A stretch of 64,000 nucleotides of DNA from CAVQXR01 sp046330455. Its GTDB lineage: Bacteria; Actinomycetota; Thermoleophilia; Gaiellales; Gaiellaceae. Shown here in pieces: positions 40,955-47,649 of this stretch (positions are counted from its first letter, which is position 1; each line of letters opens with the position of its first letter). The translations under genes and the position numbers were made by a program. The notes below the pieces were generated by a model, which worked only from the letters and a program-made list of their open reading frames with translations, was not told the origin of the DNA and searched no databases. The stretch lies in NCBI GenBank assembly GCA_046330455.1, contig JAXLSU010000006.1:1-64000 (forward strand), given 5' to 3'.

Positions 40955-42124
40955 GTGAAGACCGCCGAGCGCACCCGAGTCGCCTTCCAGCGCGGGGTCC
41001 CTGACCGCGTGCCGTTCCACTGCTGGCTCGGGCTGCCACTGATCAAGCAGCTCCGCGAGCCGGACCAGTCGTTCCTCGACCTCTTCGAGCTGTGGATCGA
41101 CGATCCGATGGGCTCGATCGTGAAGATGCAGCAGGAGCTCGGGCTCGATCCGATGATCACGACCTACAGCCAGCACATCGGCGAGCACGAGATCTGGCCG
41201 CGGATGCTGTTCCCGCGACCCTTCGAGACGGATACCTGGGTCGAGACCTTCGAGGTGACCGACCGTGGCGACGGCTGGCGCCACCATTCGCACACGATCC
41301 GTACGCCCGACGGCGAGCTCGACTACTCCTACCGCACCGAGGACGGTTTCGGGACCTCCTGCCACGACTTCCTGCTCGAGGGAGAAGAGCCCGAGAAGAA
41401 GCTTCCCGCGCTTCGCCACTTCCCCTCGGCCGACCTCTACGACATGACCGTCCTTCGGGGCATGACCGAGAAGGTCGGCGACGAGGCCTTCTGGCTCCAC
41501 CACGTGATCGGGCCGTGGGACATGGCCGCGGAGATCCGTGGGCTCGTCGACCTGTCGATGGACATCTACGACCGCCCGGCCTTCGTCCACGATCTGATGC
41601 GGCTCTGCACCGACTGGCTCGTGGGCTTCTACCGCCGCCTCGGCGAGACGGGGATCCACTCGATCTCGATGAACGAGACGTGGACCGGCGTCGGTGTGGC
41701 GCGCGAGCACTTCGTCGAGTTCATGAAGCCCTACGAGGCCGAGTGCGTGAAGGCCGCCCACGACGCCGGCTACCTCGTCAGCTTCCACAACTGCGGCCGT
41801 GCGACGCTCCTGCTCGAGGACATCGCCGACACCAACCCAGACGCGATCGAGACGCTCACCTCCGACCGCTCCTCGGGTGACGTCGACCTCGCCGACGCGA
41901 AGCGGCGGGTCGGCGACCGCGTCTGCCTGTTCGGCGGCTTCAACGAGCATCTGCTGCACGAGGGCAACCCCGATGCGGTGCGCGAGGAGGTCAAGCGCTG
42001 CCTCGACGCTGCGATGGCGGACGGCGGCTATGTGCTGCGCTCGACGGGACAGATCTTCGACGCCAAGCCGGGCCTGATCGCGGTGGCGGGCGAGACCGTG
42101 CGCGAGCTCGGCCGCTACAACTGA
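40955..42124 (+). CDS. Uroporphyrinogen decarboxylase-fold methyltransferase, divergent from the corrinoid operon
   Basis: The 389-residue UroD-fold protein starts at the GTG at 40955, eight bases after AAAGGAG. It resembles corrinoid-linked methyltransferases in the barrel core (SMNETWTGVGVAREHFVEFMKPY, LVSFHNCGRAT, VCLFGGFNEH, AMADGGYVLRSTGQIFDAKPG). The H-x-C pair is kept in FHNCG, but the third zinc ligand Cys of MtaA-type enzymes, present in the paralogue at 23305-24354 as SGC, is replaced in RSTGQ. It may therefore bind zinc differently. Location opposite the corrinoid operon under shared dyads suggests it is the substrate-specific methyltransferase, or demethylase, of the system. The methyl donor is unknown. 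Confidence 0.82.
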   Translation: MKTAERTRVAFQRGVPDRVPFHCWLGLPLIKQLREPDQSFLDLFELWIDDPMGSIVKMQQELGLDPMITTYSQHIGEHEIWPRMLFPRPFETDTWVETFEVTDRGDGWRHHSHTIRTPDGELDYSYRTEDGFGTSCHDFLLEGEEPEKKLPALRHFPSADLYDMTVLRGMTEKVGDEAFWLHHVIGPWDMAAEIRGLVDLSMDIYDRPAFVHDLMRLCTDWLVGFYRRLGETGIHSISMNETWTGVGVAREHFVEFMKPYEAECVKAAHDAGYLVSFHNCGRATLLLEDIADTNPDAIETLTSDRSSGDVDLADAKRRVGDRVCLFGGFNEHLLHEGNPDAVREEVKRCLDAAMADGGYVLRSTGQIFDAKPGLIAVAGETVRELGRYN

Positions 42125-42188
42125 GCGGAGCGCAGGTGAGAGGCGGTGACGTCGTGGCGGGTTGTAGGGCCTTCGTGGCGGGTCGTAG

Positions 42189-42209
42189 GGGCCGGATCTC
42201 ATCCGGCCC
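42189..42209. repeat. REP-like palindrome, copy 4
   Basis: GGGCCGGAT-CTC-ATCCGGCCC is a perfect 9-3-9 dyad preceded by GTAG, in the gap between the UroD-type gene and the dehydratase. Confidence 0.75.
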
Positions 42210-42244
42210 GGCCGGGCGGAGCCCGGCGGTCGTCGGCAGGGCGT

Positions 42245-42261
42245 GCGGGATGAGATCCCGC
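42245..42261. repeat. REP-like palindrome, copy 5
   Basis: GCGGGAT-GAG-ATCCCGC is followed by CCCCTAC, 36 bp after copy 4 and just before the dehydratase ribosome site. Copies 4 and 5 are of opposite loop polarity (CTC, then GAG), a BIME-like pair. Confidence 0.75.
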
Positions 42262-42290
42262 CCCTACTGACGGGCCGCGGGGACAGCACG

Positions 42291-44234
42291 GTGGATACCG
42301 GCCTCTACCACGTCCAGACGAGCGCGCCGGGCCCGGCGGGCGCGCTGCCGCTGACACCCGAGCTGCTTCGCGACAGCCCGTCGGGCGACGTCTTCGGGCT
42401 CACCCAGAACGCCGGGATGGGCTGGGAGGCCTCGAAGGTCGGCCGCGACCAGGTCCTGATCCTCTCCACCCAGGGCGGCCTGCGGGCCGACGACGGGACC
42501 CCGATCGCGCTCGGCTACCACACGGGTCACTGGGAGGTCGGCCTGCTCGTCCGCGAGGCCGCCGAGGAGCTCGACCGGCTCGGCAGGCTGCCGTTCGCCG
42601 CGCACGTGTCCGATCCGTGCGACGGGCGCTCCCAGGGCACGACGGGCATGTTCGACTCGCTCCCGTACCGAAACGACGCGGCGCTCGTGCTTCGCCGGCT
42701 CGTCCGCTCGCTGCCGCGCCGGCGCGGCGTGATCGGGGTCGGCACCTGCGACAAGGGGCTGCCGGCGATGCTGATGGCCGTCGCAGCCTTCCGCGATCTC
42801 GCCGGGGCGATCGTGCCCGGCGGCGTGACGCTTCCTCCCTCCCGTGGCGAGGACGCCGGTACGGTGCAGACGCTTGGGGCGCGCTTCGCCCACGGCCTCG
42901 TGACGCTCGAGGAGGCTGCCGAGCTCGGCTGCCGCGCCTGCGCGAGCCCCGGGGGCGGTTGTCAGTTCCTCGGCACCGCGGCGACCTCGCAGGTCGTCGC
43001 CGAGGCGCTCGGGCTCACCGTCCCGCACGCTGCGCTCGCGCCGTCCGGCCAGCCGATCTGGCTCGACGTCGCGCGGCGAACGGCCGAGGCCGTCCACGCG
43101 CAGATCGCCGACGGGTGGACGCTTCGCGAGGTGCTGACCGACGAGGCGATCGAGAACGCGATGCTCGTGCATGCGGCCTTCGGGGGCTCCACGAACCTGC
43201 TCATCCACGTCCCGGCGATCGCCCATGCGGCGGGGCTGCGTCGCCCGACGGTCGACGACTGGCGGCGGGTCAACCGGGCCGTTCCCCGGCTCGTCGATGC
43301 GCTCCCGAACGGTCCGCACCACCATCCGACGGTCCGCGTCTTCCTCGCCGGCGGCGTCCCCGAGGTGATGCTGCACCTCCGCAAGCTCGGGCTGCTGAAC
43401 CTCGGCGCCCGGCTCGTGACCGGGCAAACCTGGGACGAGGCGCTCGACGAGTGGGAGGGCAGCGAGCGGCGAGCGGCGCTGCGGGCGCGACTGCAGGAGG
43501 CGGACGGGGTCGATCCCGACGACGTCGTCTCTCCGCCCGCGCGGGCGCGAGAGAAGGGCATGACCTCGACGGTCTGCTTCCCGGGCGGGAACCTCGCTCC
43601 GGGCGGGAGCGTGATCAAGGCGACGGCGATCGACCCGCGCGTCGTCGGTGACGACGGGGTCTACCGCCTGACCGGTCGCGCGCGCGTGTTCGCGCGCGAG
43701 CCCGATGCGATCGCCGCGATCAAGGGCACGCGCGGCGAGCCGATCGTGGCGGGCGACGTGATCGTCCTCTGCGGGCGGGGGCCGATGGGGACCGGGATGG
43801 AGGAGACCTACCAGCTCACCTCGGCGCTGAAGTTCCTCCCGTTCGGCAAGGAAGTCGCGCTCGTCACGGACGCCCGCTTCTCCGGCGTCTCCACGGGAGC
43901 CTGCATCGGGCATGTCGGCCCGGAAGCGCTCGAGGGCGGCCCGATCGGCAGGCTCGTGGACGGAGATGTCGTGCGGATCGTCGTCGACACGCGGGCGCTC
44001 GAGGCCTCGATCGACCTCGTCGGGCACGGAGGCGAGCAATGGACAGTCGAGGAGGCAGCGCGGGTGCTCGCCGAGCGCCCCGTGCGCGAAGACGTCGCGC
44101 CTGACCCCGACCTTCCGCCCGACACCGCGATGTGGGCGAAGCTCCAGTCGGCGAGCGGCGGGCTCTGGGGCGGGTGCGTGTACGACCCGGAGGCGATCCT
44201 CGCCGCGCTCGGCTCGGCCTCACCTCAGTTGTAG
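42291..44234 (+). CDS. IlvD/Edd-family aldonate dehydratase (YjhG/YagF-like)
   Basis: This 647-residue dehydratase of the dihydroxyacid/phosphogluconate dehydratase family has the length and features of YjhG/YagF D-xylonate-type dehydratases. Fe-S ligands and active-site regions: SDPCDGRSQGTTGMFDSL, GVGTCDKGLPAMLMA, CRACASPGGGCQFLGTAATSQV, AFGGSTNLLIHVPAIAH, GRGPMGTGMEETYQ and DARFSGVSTGACIGHVGPEA. It removes water from a sugar acid to give the 2-keto-3-deoxy acid. The GTG at 42291 is preceded by GGGGAC; a start at 42243 would read through the REP palindrome. A KGSADH-type dehydrogenase (4.3 kb) and the FAH end at position 1 could complete an oxidative pentose route, although unlinked. Confidence 0.88.
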   Translation: MDTGLYHVQTSAPGPAGALPLTPELLRDSPSGDVFGLTQNAGMGWEASKVGRDQVLILSTQGGLRADDGTPIALGYHTGHWEVGLLVREAAEELDRLGRLPFAAHVSDPCDGRSQGTTGMFDSLPYRNDAALVLRRLVRSLPRRRGVIGVGTCDKGLPAMLMAVAAFRDLAGAIVPGGVTLPPSRGEDAGTVQTLGARFAHGLVTLEEAAELGCRACASPGGGCQFLGTAATSQVVAEALGLTVPHAALAPSGQPIWLDVARRTAEAVHAQIADGWTLREVLTDEAIENAMLVHAAFGGSTNLLIHVPAIAHAAGLRRPTVDDWRRVNRAVPRLVDALPNGPHHHPTVRVFLAGGVPEVMLHLRKLGLLNLGARLVTGQTWDEALDEWEGSERRAALRARLQEADGVDPDDVVSPPARAREKGMTSTVCFPGGNLAPGGSVIKATAIDPRVVGDDGVYRLTGRARVFAREPDAIAAIKGTRGEPIVAGDVIVLCGRGPMGTGMEETYQLTSALKFLPFGKEVALVTDARFSGVSTGACIGHVGPEALEGGPIGRLVDGDVVRIVVDTRALEASIDLVGHGGEQWTVEEAARVLAERPVREDVAPDPDLPPDTAMWAKLQSASGGLWGGCVYDPEAILAALGSASPQL

Positions 44235-44255
44235 GGGCTGGATCTCCTCCGGCCC
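44235..44255. repeat. REP-like palindrome, copy 6 (degenerate)
   Basis: GGGCTGGAT-CTC-CTCCGGCCC has two mismatches and GTAG just before, overlapping the dehydratase stop TAG. It matches copy 9 behind the dehydratase remnant in position and form. Confidence 0.55.
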
Positions 44256-44279
44256 GGCGGAACCGCCCCGCCCGGGGGC

Positions 44280-44300
44280 GGGCGGCATGAGCTGCCGCCC
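44280..44300. repeat. REP-like palindrome, copy 7
   Basis: GGGCGGCAT-GAG-CTGCCGCCC has one mismatch and is followed by CTAC. With copy 6 it forms a second opposite-polarity pair. Confidence 0.6.
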
Positions 44301-44383
44301 CTACGACCCCTGTCTCCCCTACGGCTCCTGTCCGAAGGAGGCGGGCCGCAGTTGGGATCGCGACGTTCACATAGGGTGCGCGA

Positions 44384-45052
44384 ATCGAAGACACGCTGCG
44401 TATCCTCGCCTACGGTCTCCTCGCTGCTGCGAGCCCGGTGACGCTGCTCGCCACCCTCGCCGTGCTCGGAAGCGGGCGCGGGCGGGTGAACGGGCTCCTG
44501 TACCTCGCCGGGTTCATGATCGGTCAGGCCGCGGCGTTCCTCGTCGTGTACTTCGTGGGCTCCAACTGGATGCCGGACAGCAAGCACCATCGGGGCGTGG
44601 TGGTTGCGGCGATCGAGCTGGGTCTGGGCGTTCTCCTGCTGCTTGCCGCCCGGGCGGCGCACCGGCCCCAGGAACCGGGCGCCGGGTCGGCGCGGGTCTC
44701 CGACCTGCTCCGCCGGCTGGACGGCCTCAGCCCGTCGACGGCGTTTCCGGCAGGGGCAGCGCTCGGAGTGGGAACGAAGCGGTTCGTGATCACCGCGCTC
44801 GCGGCGACCACGATCTCGGCCTCGACGTTCGACGCCTCGGAGGAGGCGGGGCTGGCCGTTCTCTACATCGTCCTCGCCAGCCTGCTCGTCTGGCTACCGG
44901 TCGGGCTCTACCTGCTCGCCGGGCCCCGCGCCGATCGTCGGGTCGAGCAGACGAAGGAGTGGATCGAGGCCGACTGGCGACCCATCACCTTCTGGCTCTC
45001 GCTCGTCTTCGGGATCGCGATCCTCGCCGACGCGATCGCGAAGCTCGTGTGA
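44384..45052 (+). CDS. GAP/SfLAP-family membrane protein, start codon unusual
   Basis: This polytopic membrane protein of the actinobacterial GAP (Sap, sulfolipid-1-addressing protein-like) family has about six hydrophobic helices. The first usable conventional start is GTG 44438, but the 18 codons before it encode IEDTLRILAYGLLAAASP, which completes the first helix and fits the family's N-terminus. TAGGGT (44372-44377) ends 6 bases before an ATC at 44384, matching the leaderless pattern of other genes here, so I tentatively start at that ATC (222 residues); CTG at 44396 is another option. The GAP family is linked to export of glycolipids or to lipid-envelope functions, not defined here. It converges with the DMT transporter gene. 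Confidence 0.7.
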   Translation: MEDTLRILAYGLLAAASPVTLLATLAVLGSGRGRVNGLLYLAGFMIGQAAAFLVVYFVGSNWMPDSKHHRGVVVAAIELGLGVLLLLAARAAHRPQEPGAGSARVSDLLRRLDGLSPSTAFPAGAALGVGTKRFVITALAATTISASTFDASEEAGLAVLYIVLASLLVWLPVGLYLLAGPRADRRVEQTKEWIEADWRPITFWLSLVFGIAILADAIAKLV

Positions 45053-45059
45053 TCGCCGC

Positions 45060-45956
45060 TCAGGCCGCCGCGGGCCGGGCCTCGCCCGTCCCGATGTCCG
45101 CCACCTCGTCCTCGGCCTCCTGGGCCGAAGCGATGACGACCGCCCCGAACAGGGCCAGTGCAAGGCCACCGATCCCCACGACGGCGTGCCAGGGCGGATC
45201 CCTGTCGAGCGTCTCCTGGAGGATGAGCGCCCCGAGGATCACGCTGATCACGGGGTTCGCAACCGAGACGGTCGCGACGGACGCCACGAGCTTGCCGGTC
45301 GAGAGCGAGAGCTGCTGGAAGAGGAAGCCGGCAATCCCCGCGATCGCCATCACCCAGAGCTCCCAGGTGCCGAGCACACCCCAGCCCTCCGTGTGGAGAT
45401 CCTCGACGACCGGCTTCATCAACACGGCCGAGAGCCCGTAGAGAACTCCGGCGAGTGTGCCGAGCAGCGCCGCCTTCGTCGAGAGCGTCCCACGGTTTGC
45501 GAACAGGAGCAAGGCACCGCAGATCGCTGCGATCACGAGGATCGCGGCGACCCAGTCCGACCCTGGCGCGTCGTCGACGCCGCCGGCCGGATCTCCGAAC
45601 GATCCGAAGATGGCCAGCCCGACGACGATGATCACCGCGCCGAGCACGAGGCGACGCGTGATCTTCTGGCCGGTGAGGAAATGCCCGATCGGGAGCGCGA
45701 AGACCACGGTCGTCACGAGAAGCGGCTGGATGATCGACACGCGCCCGCGGTCCAGTGCGGCGCCCTGGAGCACGACGCCGCCGATCTGCGCCGCGAGGCC
45801 GGCGAGCCAGACCGTCTGCGTCAGCAGGGCCAGGAACGATTTCGGATGGCGGGCCGAGACCTCCCCGAGGTCGAGCGAGGCCTTCTGCCAGAGGGTCGCC
45901 GCCAGGGCGAACGAGGCGGCAGCGAGGAGAGCGAGGATCGCGGCGATCTCGTCCAT
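45060..45956 (-). CDS. DMT-superfamily (EamA-type) transporter
   Basis: The 298-residue membrane protein has about nine or ten hydrophobic segments arranged as two EamA-like halves (residues about 5-125 and 140-285). The first half contains WQKASLDLGEVSARHP and GRVSIIQPLLVTTVVFALPIG; the second has ASVATVSVANPVISVILGALILQE, the typical EamA loop and helix. DMT proteins export or exchange small metabolites; the substrate is unknown. The start ATG at 45956 has no Shine-Dalgarno site and follows TAAGGT by 8 bases. It is a single gene, convergent with the GAP protein and divergent from the maturase region. Confidence 0.85.
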   Translation of the reverse strand: MDEIAAILALLAAASFALAATLWQKASLDLGEVSARHPKSFLALLTQTVWLAGLAAQIGGVVLQGAALDRGRVSIIQPLLVTTVVFALPIGHFLTGQKITRRLVLGAVIIVVGLAIFGSFGDPAGGVDDAPGSDWVAAILVIAAICGALLLFANRGTLSTKAALLGTLAGVLYGLSAVLMKPVVEDLHTEGWGVLGTWELWVMAIAGIAGFLFQQLSLSTGKLVASVATVSVANPVISVILGALILQETLDRDPPWHAVVGIGGLALALFGAVVIASAQEAEDEVADIGTGEARPAAA

Positions 45957-46050
45957 GGCGCGGAACCTTAGATGAAGCGGGCGGCGACTGCCCTGCCGCC
46001 GCCCGGCTCCCCACGTTCCTCATGGAGCGCCTGCGCCGACCGAGCCGTCG

Positions 46051-47412
46051 TCAGGTGCCGCTCCCGTGACAGCGCTTCCATTTGCGCCCGCTGCCGCAGG
46101 TGCACGGGTCGTTGCGGCCCCGGCGCGCATCCTCTACCTCGTAGAGCAGCATGACCTCAGCGGGAGCCCGTCCCTTCCGGAGCAGGTCGCCCATGGCGCG
46201 CATCGGGCGGTCGACGTGATGGAAGAAAGCCTTGAGCCCTGGGCACAGGTAGTTCAGCCCGGGCTCACCGTCGGGCGTCCGCGTGAAACGGTCCTTCGGG
46301 CAGCCGCCGTGGCAGGCGAAGCGGACGTCGCACTCCCGACAGTAGCGGGGCAGCGTGTCGCGCTTGTCGAGGCCGAAGCGACGCTGCTGCGGCGATTCGA
46401 CGAGGTCGAGCATGCGATGCTCGCCGATGTTGCCGAGGAGGTGGCGCGGCTCGACGAAGTGGTCGCACGAGTACAGGTCTCCCGTGTGCTCGAGCGCGAG
46501 CGCCCGCCCGCAGGTCTCGGAATGGACGCAGAGCGAGGGAGGCTCACCGACCCAGTTGGCGAGGGCGACGTCGAACATCTGGACGAAGACCGTTCCCACG
46601 TCGCGCCGCACCCACTCCTCGAACACGTCGACGAGGAAGCGCCCGTACTGCTCCGGACCGACCGAGCGCTCCGTGACGCATGCCCCCTCCTGAACGTAGA
46701 GCGGCCTGTCTCGCCAGGACGTCCACGAGCCCACCGCGTCCGGCTCGGTGATCCGCTCGACGATCGGGATGAGCTGGATGAACCGCGCGTCGCATGCGTC
46801 TCGCAGGAAGCGGTAGACGTCGCGTCCCCGGTCCCCGTTCGCGGCGTGAACGGTCGTGAGCGCGTTCCACTCGACCTCCGCTTCGCGCAGGAAGCGTAGG
46901 CCCCGCATCACCTTGTCGAAGGAGCCCTTGCCTCCCTTGTTGACGCGGTACGTGTCGTGCAGGTCGCGCGGCCCGTCGATCGAGATCCCGACGAGGAAGT
47001 CGTGCTCGCGGAAGAACCTCGCCCATTCCCCGTCGAGCAGCGTCCCGTTCGTCTGGATCGTGAGCTCGGCCCGCTGGCCCGGGGCGAGATGCTCCTTTGC
47101 GAGCTCGACGGAGCGGCGGAAGAAGTCGAGCCCCATCAGCGTCGGCTCGCCACCCTGCCACGCGAAGGTCACCTCGGGTAGTCCTGCATGCGCCTCGACC
47201 AGCTGGCGGACGTACTCCTCGAGCATCGCGTCTGCCATCCGGAAGCGGCTCCCCGGGTAGAGCATCTCCTTCGAGAGGAAGAAGCAGTACGCGCAGTCGA
47301 GGTTGCACACCGCCCCCGTGGGCTTCGCGAGCAGGTGGAACGGGACCCTGTCCGTCCGCACGGCCGTCGGGTTCTCCTCCTCGGCTTGCGCCGTACCTTC
47401 GAACTCGCTCAC
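46051..47412 (-). CDS. Anaerobic sulfatase-maturase radical SAM enzyme with a C-terminal SEC-C motif
   Basis: The 453-residue radical SAM enzyme oxidises the active-site Cys of sulfatases to formylglycine. The radical SAM cluster ligands are Cys36, Cys40 and Cys43 in CNLDCAYC; TFAWQGGEPTLMG follows. The C-terminal SPASM region binds further clusters (SLCVHSETCGRAL, SCDHFVEP, YCRECDVRFACHGGCPKDRF). The last 20 residues form a SEC-C zinc motif, NDPCTCGSGRKWKRCHG, common at the end of this family. The GTG at 47412 is used because similarity begins there; a giant frame upstream crosses the sulfatase region. It is divergent from the Cys-type sulfatase at 47650, its likely substrate. Confidence 0.9.
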   Translation of the reverse strand: MSEFEGTAQAEEENPTAVRTDRVPFHLLAKPTGAVCNLDCAYCFFLSKEMLYPGSRFRMADAMLEEYVRQLVEAHAGLPEVTFAWQGGEPTLMGLDFFRRSVELAKEHLAPGQRAELTIQTNGTLLDGEWARFFREHDFLVGISIDGPRDLHDTYRVNKGGKGSFDKVMRGLRFLREAEVEWNALTTVHAANGDRGRDVYRFLRDACDARFIQLIPIVERITEPDAVGSWTSWRDRPLYVQEGACVTERSVGPEQYGRFLVDVFEEWVRRDVGTVFVQMFDVALANWVGEPPSLCVHSETCGRALALEHTGDLYSCDHFVEPRHLLGNIGEHRMLDLVESPQQRRFGLDKRDTLPRYCRECDVRFACHGGCPKDRFTRTPDGEPGLNYLCPGLKAFFHHVDRPMRAMGDLLRKGRAPAEVMLLYEVEDARRGRNDPCTCGSGRKWKRCHGSGT

Positions 47413-47649
47413 CGTCGCCCCGCCTCCTTCGCTCGCTCGCCGGGCCTGCCTCCTGTTCGGAGCCGGTCCGGCAGGGAAAGACCGGCACATCATCGCCCCG
47501 ATCGAGCGTGTCCGGGACGCCCGGTAGCGCTCGGATGGCCTCGGTGCGCCCCGCGCCGTTTCATCCCAGGCGGGTGAAGACGGCGTGCAGCGCTCCGGTA
47601 CCGTGGTTCGAATGGTGATGACGGGACCGCGCGAAAGGAGCTGAACTAG

